Part shown: one piece after another, positions 24,760 through 34,299 of the stretch
Position numbering within the stretch: position 1 is the first letter of the stretch
Layout: each line of letters begins with the position of its first letter
From: Perkinsus marinus ATCC 50983
Taxonomy: Eukaryota > Perkinsozoa > Perkinsida > Perkinsidae
Direction of reading: 5' to 3'
DNA length: 64,000 nucleotides
NCBI RefSeq assembly: GCF_000006405.1
Contig: NW_003215766.1
Location: forward strand, 339,351 to 403,350
The notes under the pieces: model-generated
Seen by the model: only the letters and a program-made list of their open reading frames with translations
What the model was told of the DNA's origin: nothing
The model's database searches: none
Translations under genes and position numbers: made by a program

Positions 24760-25200
24760 AGTGCCCGATCCGCAGCACTGATGAAAGTATGGCTAATGGA
24801 CAGCATTACTATAGTACATATAGTATAGTACAGTATACAATAGTATATAGTAGTGTGGTATAATTTAGTCTCCTGTGAACCCTCCTGGCTTATAGTACTG
24901 CTGAGGACTAAGCCTTTAGGAAGCAATTCCCCCTACTACCTGGATGTCCTCAATGCCAGCGCTGCCTGTCTTCGTTGAGGAAGCAGGCATCAACAGTACA
25001 ACTGCAACTCGACTGACAACTCAATCGATCTGACTACTGCCTCAGCCAGCGCAACCCTGGTAAGACATAGAAACACACTCATGAGGCATGGCTCCTTCCC
25101 CATTCTTCGACCTACGACCTTGATGGAATAGAATTTTTCTTGCCATCCCGAGTTTAGAAGTCGCCCGCCCGTAAACTTCGGCATATTCGCGCGAGCGACC
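24760..25200. other. Low-complexity TATAGTA tract and unassigned sequence
   Basis: About 24800-24865 is a run of TATAGTA/ACTATAG-type units able to fold on itself. 25000-25184 is open on the minus strand (MPKFTGGRLLNSGW...) and could be a first exon of the p25-like gene, but nothing ties it in. Confidence 0.4.
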
Positions 25201-25293
25201 CAAGGTCGTCTAACCGAGAGTCGAAAAGGTTCTAGGAATGATGGAAAGTCTCGCCAGAGGCTAGGGTCAACTCCAGAGGAAGTGATTCGATGG

Positions 25294-25315
25294 GCGAGCG
25301 AGCTTGGTCGCTCGC
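25294..25315. repeat. Perfect hairpin, 8-bp GC-rich arms
   Basis: GCGAGCGA and TCGCTCGC separated by six bases. A similar CGCGAGCGACC lies about 100 bp to the left. It is part of a structured, non-coding stretch. Confidence 0.7.
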
Positions 25316-25367
25316 AGGTGCTTCAATAATCCGAGGATTCCGAAGGAAAGTTATTAGTAACTGACAG

Positions 25368-25518
25368 TTTTTTTTTTCTTAGTGGACTGGGTGACGGGAC
25401 AGACCCGTGTGAGACGTGAGTCGTTGATACGACACCACCTAGTCGGGCACCTGTCCCGTGACCGAAGCTTCAGGGGGGAGCCCTGCAAGTCTTCGGTCCT
25501 CTCCACACCACCTAGTCG
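25368..25518 (+). ncRNA. Candidate structured non-coding RNA or element
   Basis: After a ten-T run (25368-25377), ACGGGACAG (25394-25402) pairs with CTGTCCCGT (25451-25459). Directly next, GACCGAAG (25460-25467) pairs with CTTCGGTC (25491-25498), enclosing an inner stem CAGGG/CCCTG (25471-25475, 25481-25485). A 13-bp sequence, CACCACCTAGTCG, occurs at 25433-25445 and 25506-25518, bracketing the hairpin. The block is 90 bp from tRNA-Lys, so a Pol III unit is possible. No SRP, RNase P, MRP or snRNA signature was recognised. Strand is a guess. Confidence 0.4.
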
Positions 25519-25608
25519 ACTAACTCTATCAAAGTTCCCCTGGTTAAGTGTAAATGGTTAGAGGATCACTGGAGCCAGAGTTGAACCACGGAGAAAGCAG
25601 AGAAAAGA

Positions 25609-25681
25609 CACCCACCGTGGGGCTCGAACCCACGACCACAAGGTTAAGAGCCTTGCGCTCTACCGACTGAGCTAGACGGGC
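25609..25681 (-). tRNA. tRNA-Lys (CTT)
   Basis: 73 nt, no intron. Acceptor GCCCGTC pairs with GGTGGGT (G-T wobbles allowed), discriminator G. The D arm carries TAGCTCAGTCGG (A box). Anticodon stem CAAGG/CCTTG with loop CTCTTAA gives anticodon CTT. T arm GTGGG-TTCGAGC-CCCAC (B box GGTTCGAGCC). The CCA tail is not encoded, as usual in eukaryotes. Confidence 0.95.
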
Positions 25682-25750
25682 TTGTAATCAAACTTGAACA
25701 AGACGCTAATATATGACATTCCTGATCCGGTTTTACTTCATATAAACTTA

Positions 25751-26310
25751 TCAGACCCCTATTTTCCTTCTGAGCAACGAACAGTACTTGACGCTTACGC
25801 CGGAGGAGTCGACCAAGTACAGACCTTTGTCAAACATACAGTCCATCATTGACGCCCCGGGAGGCGAGATTCGTAGACCGCTGCTCAGGATACCACTCCT
25901 ATTGCTGAGCCTTGGACCATGCCGAAGGAGCATGCGATCTTCCTTTCCCTCAATCTTTACGCCCAATGACCTTGGAAGAGCAGCCCAAAAAGCGGCCGTG
26001 TTCTACCCTAGGCTTACCGTGCTCAATCATGTCCTCGAATATCTTCCTCAGAAGCAACCACACCCGAGGCTTCCATATGATCCACCACCAACTGCCGGTT
26101 GCATACCATCTTAATAGATCACGAAGACTTTCCTCCAGCTAAGGTATTTTCCACCTCGCATTCATCCCCACTTAGAGCTCCTGACACTGTCAGAACACAG
26201 CGCTTACCTTAATCTCAGGACTGACTTCGTCTTTCGTACGATTGTTCCTGTACAGACTCCCCATGAAGTCCTGTTCCACATTATCATAGGTGACGCAGGG
26301 GTCTGACTAT
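25751..26310 (-). pseudogene. PARP catalytic-domain fragment (partial or broken gene)
   Basis: The exon at about 25966-25751 reads EDRMLLRHGPRLSN..GILSSGLRISPP..., then MFDKGLYLVDSSGVSVKYC. This follows the PARP catalytic core order: LLWHGSR, a N-W-x-x-I-L-x-x-G-L-R-I-A-P-P stretch, and the G-K-G-I-Y-F-A-D nucleotide-binding segment. The His of HG is kept, but the W before it is R, G-x-G-I-Y-F-A-D has become FDKGLYLVD, and the Ser-x-x-Ser-x-x-Y-C motif is kept as SVKYC. Upstream exons (~26300-26000) are open but unplaced. I find no downstream remainder of the fold with the catalytic Glu; tRNA-Lys lies there instead. So this is either a relic or a highly diverged gene. Confidence 0.5.
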
Positions 26311-26319
26311 AGATTTGAT

Positions 26320-27150
26320 CGATAGGGATATCAACCGCAGCCCATCAGAAAAGCGCCTCAACGAACCCCCTCGATGATAACGAACCAGATGCTCCTCTTA
26401 AGCTTAACCCCGAGCGCGAACGTGTCGGCAACACAACACTAAGGATTTCACATTCCCACCACAGTAGAGCATGCATCAGCATCTGTATTCCATACGGAGA
26501 TCAGAGGCAATACTCCAATAACATCAATGAAAATAACCAACGACCATTACAACACGCATATCGTCATAAGGTTGATCATCACCACTTCAACATTCTTCAC
26601 TATCATAAATGCAATGCACTCGAAAGGCCTTTCTCAAAAAAGGTATCGCGACTCTCGCGGCGAGAGTCTCGCCTACTCCTATACTAAGGATCATATGATT
26701 CACGATCTTCATTTAACAAGTCTATGCATATGACATATGCCATCATGTTCATATCAATGAGAGTCATCATGCAAGCACCCCAAGTGCACTATCAGTACGT
26801 AATCTAGGGTTCATATACGTATACGATAGATTAGTTCATCAAAAAGACGCTAATACCCCGCCACCAAGAGTAGCAGCAGTATTCGACAAACATATCATCA
26901 CTCCTCGATGCCCAACCGAGACACCAAGAGCAGGGCAACTTATACCAGTACTCTCATTCCTGTCTGGTCAGTAGTAATTTTGACGCGTTGAGAAGGCGGT
27001 AGACAAACAAGTACCACAGCAGACGCTTATGCTAATGCAAAGTCGGCCAAAAATGACCATCCAGTGAAATGTGATGTTCTTGACAATAATCTACCCGTCG
27101 GAGCTCATCTTCATTTATTGTTTTTCCCACTCTCGTGCTTTCCTTGCACA
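26320..27150. other. Intergenic, AT-rich; no recognised gene
   Basis: Contains an inverted repeat GACTCTCGCGGCGAGAGTC (~26650-26668) and several ATATGCATATG-like palindromes around 26720-26830. No coding signal that I can support. Confidence 0.5.
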
Positions 27151-27153
27151 GGG

Positions 27154-29413
27154 TCAACGGAAAATCCTAAAAGCTAAATTTGAAGCACAGAAACAACACT
27201 TCGACTCACCAGCAGCAGCAGATAACAACTTCAACGAGGATTCGCTGCACGTGGACTCACCGGCCTCGCCCTCCCCCCTACTAGAGTGACGAAGATAATC
27301 GAAATTCAACTTTGATGCCGGGCCGCCAACATTAGCAGAGGTGACCGCAGGTCCAACGATAGCAGTATCAACAGTCATCATCATCTCAACTGGAGGAGGC
27401 ACCCCCTCATCAGCAGTACCCATCATGGCAGCAACAGTCGCTCTCTCGTCAAGCAATTGCCTATAGAGCTCAGCAGTAGAGCTTGCCACAGTCTTCCCCC
27501 CAGGAGGAGCTGTAGCATGACCAACTGCTGTCGTGTTCGGATCAGTCATCCCAGCGTTCAGTGCTTGAGCGATGAGACTGAGCTCCGGTGTAGGTCCCAG
27601 GCCTAGGATCTCCCTCTCCAGCTGAGCCACCTTCCTAGTGGCCTCTTTCGTTAGGCCGTCCTGTATGGCAGAGCGCAAACAGCGCCTCATCTTCTCCTCC
27701 AATGCTATTTGCAGTGGCAGCTTAACATCGCCCTTAGAGACCCCATTTTTATGACGGGCTGAGTCAAGCGCAGAGCCAGAGACACCCTTCGGGGGTCCAG
27801 ACAGCTCCTTGAGTAACGCGTGAGCGCTAGCGACCGCACCAGAGGGCGCGCTGAGAACAACTCCATTGAAATCATCGCAGCCACTTCGGAGTCCACCTGA
27901 TGAGCTCCTGGAAAGTCTCGGCCTGCTTACTGGCTTGTGCATGCTGATGAGCAGTATAGGCCTGCACAATATATCGACTCTCGAACGGATATGTTTACTC
28001 ACCAGTGTGTTGGCATGCTCCGAGACGTGCAGGTTCCCACGGATGCTTTCAGTGATCAAACAACCCGCTAGGGTACACTGACTAGCAGCGCCGGTGATAT
28101 TGACGATGCGCTAAAATAGAGATACTGGAGCACTCAGCATTCAGAGAGTAGTCCCACCTCTAACACTCCATCGAGGCGGGGTGAGATCTTGATGTTGACA
28201 CTACAAATCAAAGCCAGCCGCCTGAAGTGGCAACAATGACAACAGCAGCGGATCGCTGACTACTCACTTAATTTCCTTGCCCTGCTTGCCCATAAGGGTC
28301 CCAACGCTAGAGTTGGGTACGACCAAACGAAGCACTGTCGGCGATGAACCAGGACGGCTTGGCACCTGAGCGCCAGGATGCTCTCAGTGAAAGCATTGCC
28401 TACTTTGGCGGTGCCGAAGGAAGTCGTCTGAGTCTGAGCAATTTGATTGCAGATTTCGAACTTGCCGACGACCTCTTGCAAAGCCTGAAACAGAACATAT
28501 ATTCATCGCGATTGCACAAAGTACACCCTACAGCACGAACGTTCGCAGGCCTCCCGCTGAGGACCATGATACGCTCGGTGGTGCCCGGGAAGTAACTCCC
28601 ACCAGAAGAGACATGAACTGTCACTCGAGTGGCCTAAAACTTCGATGGTCAAGCCGAGATGCTTTCCCCCCTGCCTTCTCCAAAGCGGCGATCTCCGCCC
28701 CGTTTTTCCCGATAATGGCTCGAGCCTGGTCGTGTGTGATGAGAATCTTGCAAAAGCACCGCTCCGCGTTCAATAGCGTTTTCCCTGAAAGAGAACTGCT
28801 TCGTTAAAGATGGGTAACATGTTTACAAGCATTCTCAGCTATTCGAGGGCCTTCAAGTACTCCCAGCAACTTGGCAATACTCTCCGAACTTCGAACCAGT
28901 TCACTGACTAAACCTGAGCAGCAGCAGCAGCCCCATGACAAAACTCTTCCCCCATCACGAACTCACTCCTCGGATCTTGACCCCTAGCGAGGATCTCTTC
29001 TACCATGCTCATTGTTTGAGAAGGCGTGGTATCATCTTCAACCTTACACCACCGAGCCCCGTTGATTTCAGTGTCGGTGAGGGTATTGATGAAATCACGA
29101 ATACCAGGATTATCGGACCTGCTGTTAACATTGGCAACAACAGCGTGTTAGTGACCATCTCGTACGCGATAGTCTACCTCTGCGTATTAGCTTGCGAGGA
29201 GTCCCCCTGCATTCCCAGGTGATGCTGATGATCTCCGATGGTATTAGAAGTTGCCCACAAGTTGCCAGTGTGGTGATTCCTCTGCATCCGCACCGAGGCA
29301 CCAGTAACAACACCTGTGCTATCATTGCCTTGACTGTTTGACGAGTTTGAGAGTTCGGCAGTCATGCGTGTGCTCTGTGATAACGCAATCAACTGAGAAC
29401 AGCGATGCATCAC
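27154..29413 (-). CDS. KH-domain RNA-binding protein (PCBP/NOVA-like, at least two KH domains)
   Basis: Exons in order: MMHRCSQLIALSQS...SSQANTQR with a GTAGAC donor; DNPGIRDFINTLTDTEINGA...; a first KH domain with CKILITHDQARAIIGKNGAEI (GxxG = GKNG, ~28770-28700) and GSYFPGTTERIMVLSG (~28600-28550), very like NOVA's ..FYPGTTERV; and a second KH domain split by an intron, TVLRLVVPNSSVGTLMGKQG (~28330-28265, donor GTGAGT), then RIVNITGAASQCTLAGCLI (~28110-28050). The C-terminal half is Ala/Gly-rich with a helical segment (EEKMRRCLRSAIQDGL). Predicted role: binding single-stranded pyrimidine-rich RNA in splicing or mRNA control. The exon that ends the gene is taken from the last open frame. Confidence 0.75.
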
Positions 29414-29567
29414 CCCCGTCTACACTTGAGGCCTCAACCCGGACAAGCTCGTCCTAATACAAGCTCTCTGTCAAGATGATTTGGTGACCACAGGCAAACT
29501 CTGGCTCCACGCTTTCGGAAAAGACAACCATAGGGAATGCAAGATCCGTTCTGTGTAGAAGATTCGT

Positions 29568-29584
29568 GTCACGCGCCACAAAAT
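29568..29584 (-). repeat. 18-bp motif beside tRNA-like relic
   Basis: GTCACGCGCCACAAAAT on plus. No intron context established. Confidence 0.6.
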
Positions 29585-29585
29585 G

Positions 29586-29640
29586 GTGCCGAATCTCAAG
29601 TGCTCACTACCTACTCCGGGGTTCGATCCCGGCACTCGGC
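29586..29640 (+). other. tRNA-like 3' half with B box and T-run
   Basis: CCGGGGTTCGATCCCGG makes a perfect T arm and matches the Pol III B box GGTTCGANNCC. It is followed by ACTCGGCA and then six T (a Pol III stop). TGCCGA about 55 nt upstream can pair with TCGGCA, but the length is too short for a normal tRNA and no D arm or A box is visible. It is most likely a tRNA relic or SINE-like head. An 18-bp-motif copy lies immediately upstream (29568-29584). Confidence 0.35.
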
Positions 29641-30034
29641 ATTTTTTAGGAATCAAGTCATACGGGCACCAGAAATAGCAATAATACCACTCCTCTGTCG
29701 AATAATGGCTGTTGGAGGAGTCAGACCAGCGGTTCTCTCATTGCCACTGGCCGCAGTCTTATATACGTGCATCATTATGGACGTTGGTTGTTTTCTACCA
29801 CGCATCCCTTTGCCAGTGAGAGGAAGGTCAGGTCACATGGATCCCCTCCTCGAGGACTATGGGGTACAGGCCAAGACCCTCGAGGAGATCACGTTCGAAC
29901 ATTCCCAGTGCCACTGTGAGGCTGCCCAGTAGATGATGCACGACCGGTGCTTGACGAAAATGAGGCTCAGTAATAGTAGGGGGTTCGAGCGGATGGGGGC
30001 AGGCCTATTGACCGTCGGGATCTCTTACCGTCCG

Positions 30035-30914
30035 CTACACTGCATAAGTGTCGTGGGGGAATGGTAAACTTGGGAGCGCAGTACGTTGGCAGTGAGAGCG
30101 GCCTGTAAGGAGGTTTACAGCGCTCGACCATCCATGGAGGTTCATGACCGACTCTCCATCATCACCATCATTATTCAGAATTCTATCACCCGCTAAGGCA
30201 ACTGAGCACCAGCTGCCAGAGAGGGAAGAGGAGGAGGAGGAAGGGTATGTCGCCTCCTTCAAGAAGCGATCCCACGAGGCACCAGCCAGGTAGTCATCTC
30301 TCAACATGTCTGAGCACACGGGGCTACTTCTAATGAGCCGATGAAGCGCAGGAAGACTACTCGGGTCGAGCTTCCCAAGTTGGACCTCTAACAGCCTTTG
30401 GATTTTGGTAAGAAGCTCTCTCATACGGACGCCACCGTCAGCGTGAAAGGCTTCAAAATGTTGGCCAAGTGGCTGTTCGGTTAGGGGATGGTCCGGTAAG
30501 CTCTCGCCCTACCACTCATCTGGAAGCGTACTCATTGGAGGGTGCTCGGAAGCTGTGACGCGGTCTCTGATTCGTCCTTTGGATGGCTCACGGTTGAAGG
30601 GTGCAACACAACGTGATTTGCTCGAGGGATGGTATGAAGGGCTGCCGCTCAAATGCTGCAGCTCTCTCTGGTGGAAAGCCTTTTGATTCACAGTCAAGGA
30701 GCAGTGGGAGAATGTGGTTTCCTTCCGCTATTAATTTCGTGGCGCGTGACGGTAGTCTCAGTTGGATAAGCATCGTATCAACAAGTATCGACTCCTGTTA
30801 TGCATCGCCTTGGCAGAACTCATGAACCACTCCATCAAAGTTCAAAGCATCGAGTCCCTCCTGAGACTGCTGGATAAGGACGATCTCGATAAGAAGAAAT
30901 GCAGTACATGGCAT
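30035..30914 (-). CDS. Unassigned helical protein (multi-exon)
   Basis: The exon from 30914 (MPCTAFLLIEIVLIQQSQEG) joins in phase to AEGNHILPLLLDCESKGFPP if a GC-AG intron (30728-30808) is removed; this intron carries the 18-bp motif. A later exon gives FEAFHADGGVRMRELLTKIQ and LPALHRLIRSSPVCSDML, then a Ser run, ending at 30035. The pattern is alpha-helical and ARM/HEAT-like, but no family is recognised. The joins between the last two exons are not settled. Confidence 0.4.
30733..30750 (+). repeat. 18-bp intronic motif, in candidate GC-AG intron 30728-30808
   Basis: AATTTCGTGGCGCGTGAC. It lies at the 3' end of the intron of the minus-strand unassigned gene. Confidence 0.7.
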
Positions 30915-30934
30915 CAGACCTACTTATATCGATA

Positions 30935-31496
30935 GTCCCCTCAGGATGGCACGAGGCCTTCACCGTCGGCAGGCACGCCTTCTGTGGTGATGCATTGTGC
31001 TAGATTTTTCTGGGAAGAGTGGACGGCCGAGATCAAGGCAGTCAAACGATGACTCCAAGAGTGCGGTTCTTACGACGTTGATTTCACGTTGCTGCGGCCG
31101 TGGTTGAGATGCGTTAGACTTCGTAATGTGGAGAGCGTAGTGGATGAGGTCTACCTCTCCCTCCTGCTGAGGAGCCTTGTCAAGAGATGCGCACATGGTT
31201 GTATAGAATTGGCGAGAACAGCCGTGCTGAGGATATGCAGCGTGAGGAGGCATATGCTGCTGAGGACAAGTTGGAGAAGTGGATGAAAAAGGAGGCTGTT
31301 ACTCGGGCTCCGTCACGCGCCACGAAATTATATTGGGGAATTCCTGTGTTTGGGAGGCATCCCGAAAGTCGACCAGACCAACGTCAAACTCCCTATACCA
31401 ATATCACTGTTGTTTCCTTTTCTCATCGGAGGGTATATGCGTTCGAGTGTTAAAGGCATGCCGGGAGCATTGCAGTTGCTCTTATTCATCTCCGAA
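30935..31496. other. Between genes: open frames without a supported gene
   Basis: A plus-strand frame at 31187-31297 is highly charged and helical (EDMQREEAYAAEDKLEKW) and is followed by a GT...AG stretch (31297-31355) holding the 18-bp motif. It might be an upstream exon of XAP5, but XAP5 has its own ATG at 31497. Confidence 0.35.
31312..31329 (-). repeat. 18-bp motif in a GT...AG stretch upstream of XAP5
   Basis: GTCACGCGCCACGAAATT on plus, exact complement of the 30733 copy and only 560 bp away. Possible intron 31297-31355. Confidence 0.65.
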
Positions 31497-33409
31497 ATGG
31501 AGTCCGGCAATGCTGTCCTTCAGACCATACAGTCGTGTGAAAACCAGAGAGCCTACAAGTTGCTCAAAGAAAGGGAGGTAGTATCAACAGGAACTGCAGT
31601 ATTAGGCCAGGGATGGTTAATCAGGCCAGCCGTGATAAGCTGACGAGAGAACGGAAGGGTATTGACCATCAGACTGAGAAGCTGACGAAGAGGTAGGAGC
31701 TCGAGGGGGTCGCCGTTTACGTGCTGCTATTGGCAGGGTCATGGCCAGTTCCTCGGCCACTAGTAAGCTGGAGTCGTTGGAGGCTGAGTTCAGCAAGCAG
31801 ACGGTTGGGTTGCAGTCACGGTAGTAACGGAGGGAGGGGTATTATCGTGATTGCTGGTATTGAGAATGGCAGGTCCGACTATGTGGCGAAGAGGAAAAAG
31901 ATTGACGAACTGTTGAAGGGGGAAAGTGCTGAGGAAGCACACGTGCCAGAAAGCGTAGTGGCATCACATAGGAGTGGGGAGTCCATCTAGTGGGGGAATG
32001 AAAGGTTATGGTGGCTCTCTAGGGGACGCACCAGTGGCTAAGAAACGCAAGTCGGTTAATAAAGTGGCTCTGTCCTTTGGTGATGATGATGATGAGGATT
32101 CCTCCTCGAGTGAAGAGGGAGATGATGAGAAGGCTCGAGGGAAGATTATTATACCCAAGCTTAAGAAGGTGAGCTGGGCCTGGTGGTTGTAGATATTGAT
32201 CGATGCAGGACCCCAACGCGAAGACAGACTTTTTGCCAGATGCGGAGAGAGATGCAACTCTTGAGCATGATAGGGAGAGGCTCATTAAGGAGTATTACGA
32301 GGAGCAGGAGAGGCAGAAAGGTATATCTGTGTGAGTGCCTGTGTGCAGTTAGGCGTGCTGGTCAGGACTTCCGCTGAAGGTTACGTATAGCTACTTCAAC
32401 GGCACCAATCATCGTCGGGCTATTGAGGTCACGCAAGGCTGTACTGTGACGGACTTCTTGGCGAGATGCAAGAATCAAGTGAGTTTACCTGGACCAGCCT
32501 GTTCGACAGGATTACACTCTTCAGTTGGAGGCGGACTTTCCTGAGCTCAAGAGTCGGAGCATTGGAGGTATAAAAGGACGCGGATCGCCGTGTTAATGGT
32601 TGTTCTTGCAGGGAGCTCCTGGGACGAGCTGCTCTTCGTAAAGGAGGATGTTATACTCCCCGGCAACTTGCCTTTTCATTCGCTTATACGGGATAAGGCT
32701 CGCAGTCAAGTGAATGGGCTGTAAGCAGTGTGTCGGCATCCTTACTTGAGCTATGCGATAGGGTATTCTATATCATGTTATTAATATTATGACGGTTACT
32801 TAATAGTCCATGAAAAGGACTTATGATTACATATATTTATTATTGGAGTTTTACGTGAAGTGGCGTAATATTCTGTGGAAAAACGCGATATTCGCACTAT
32901 GCAGTAGTCATGAAATATATTTTTCACTGCTGTTTTTCATATCACGGGTGAAACTCCATTGACAGATAGTTATACATCTAATATACAATTTTATCTGATA
33001 GCTAAACATAACTACCATGGTGTTAACACTAATAATGATACATTCATCATGCAGAGAGACTATATGAATTTTCGCCGTATTAGCCGAGACGTCAAGTTTT
33101 CATGCATTTGCATAAGCAAAGTATATGCAAAATTGAGTGTGACGATGGGTCTATCAGGCCGCTGTATCAATTTGAAGTCGATGATGGAGGTCTGGGTATT
33201 GGAGACATTCGCGCGACGAGAGATAGAAGCAACCCAGGTATTGTCCGTTGACACTCATCACTCGTCATGGTGACTCTTTAGGTAAAATAGTCGATCGTAA
33301 ATGGTACGAAGAGAACAAGCATGTCTTCCCTGCCAGCAAGTGGGAGCTCTATGATCCTACTAAGTGCGCTAGTTCGGACGCTAAAGCGAAACTACAAAGT
33401 TTGACCTGA
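31497..33409 (+). CDS. XAP5/FAM50 family nuclear protein
   Basis: The start MESGNAVLQTIQSCENQRAY is followed by LLKERE; removing an intron up to ...TTAATCAG joins in phase to ASRDKLTRERKG. Then come SKLESLEAEFSKQTVGLQS, SDYVAKRKKIDELLKG, an acidic exon with KKRKSVNKVALSFGDDDDED, DPNAKTDFLPDAERDA, LKVTYSYFNGTNHRRAIEV, EADFPELKSRSIGELLFVKE and LPGNLPFHSLIRDKARSQVN. A 437-nt intron (32721-33157, with a MITE) joins exactly to LPLYQFEVDDGG. The last exon is KIVDRKWYEENKHVFPASKW, stop 33407-33409. This is the complete FAM50/XAP5 order. Family members associate with the spliceosome (C complex). Very well supported despite small exons. Confidence 0.9.
32845..32957. mobile_element. MITE-like element, copy 3 (in XAP5 intron)
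   Basis: 113 bp from GGAGTTTTACGTGAAGTGGC to CACGGGTGAAACTCC, in inverse orientation to copy 2 and sharing GCGTAATATTCTGTG, ATATTCGC, TGCAGTAGTCATGAAATATA and TTTTTCACT-type blocks with it. It lies within intron 32721-33157. No clear target duplication. Confidence 0.75.
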
Positions 33410-33473
33410 AATCTGACCGAGCCGTGCTGTGTTGAGGGCCTCCAGGAGTGAGTCCAGCTTGTTTTTATACAGT

Positions 33474-34173
33474 ATGGGAGCTGGCGGTTCGAAACCGGAA
33501 GATCAGCAGAAGGAGAAGACTCCATCCTATCCTAATCAAGTTATATACACTGATGCATTTTTACAGTCCGCTGGAGAGGAGAGTAGACAGTATGAAGATG
33601 GTCTTGTGGAACCATCAGCACCTCAGCTTGATGACAGTGATGACGATGATGATTACGACATGTGAGTGTTTATGGTTGCACTTCAATGAATGGTTTCTAT
33701 CAGTACTAGCATGCACGTGTCGACGGGTATGGATGGTTTAGGGGCTGCTGATGATGGAGACGCAAAGTCCAGGTGAGGCTGCTGTGCAGTTGGTCGAGTT
33801 ACGACAGCTGTGGTATTTTAGTTCGAAGGAGCTACAAGCTAGGACGTTCCTTACTGAGGCTGAGAAGTTCCAGCAAATGACCGACTCCATGACACAGTCC
33901 ATGCACGAGAAGACCTCCGACTTGATCGACAAATACCCACCGTAGGCTGATGGCTCGGTTGCCGTTGAGATTGGTTTATGTACAGGACGCAACGACGAGA
34001 TGATGTTGTGACTACGCTAGGCAAGCGGTTATCAGTGTTTCAAGACCATGAAGATAAGCTGGATGTAAAAGGTAGGAAGATGCTCGATGATTGAATGACG
34101 TTTTTCCATCAGATTTGTGGACTCATACAAGCAGTGCGCCCAGAGGGCTGTCGAGTCGCGGAGAAAACACTAG
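33474..34173 (+). CDS. Small, probably N-myristoylated protein with helical core; possibly MIC19-like
   Basis: The ATG at 33474 follows ...TTTTTATACAGT, a strong acceptor context. The start MGAGGSK fits the N-myristoylation pattern (Gly2, Ser6, Lys7). Exon 1 ends in a run of Asp before a GTGAGT donor. Exon 2 starts after ...GGTTTAG and reads TQSPGEAAVQLVELRQLWYF, then KELQARTFLTEAEKFQQMTD (coiled-coil). Exon 3 reads RRDDVVTTLGKRLSVFQDHE. A last exon can read FVDSYKQCAQRAVESRRKH before the stop at 34171-34173. The layout (myristoyl site, coiled coil, C-terminal Y-x-x-C) recalls MICOS subunit MIC19/25, but a full twin-CX9C is not seen. Function unproven. Confidence 0.45.
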
Positions 34174-34299
34174 CTCCACTTGTGTTTCACTCAATATTCC
34201 ACAGAATGGTTGTCGAGTTTTTGAAGTATTAACTCTATATGAAATTGAGAGTTGAATTGAATGTCCGAACGCAACAAATCTGCATGGGGCAGAAACATG

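Noticed and set aside
29705-29932. Plus-strand frame with a signal-like start (MAVGGVRPAVLSLPLAAVL)
   Set aside because: Short, no family, and it lies just after the tRNA-like relic; could be real but cannot be supported.
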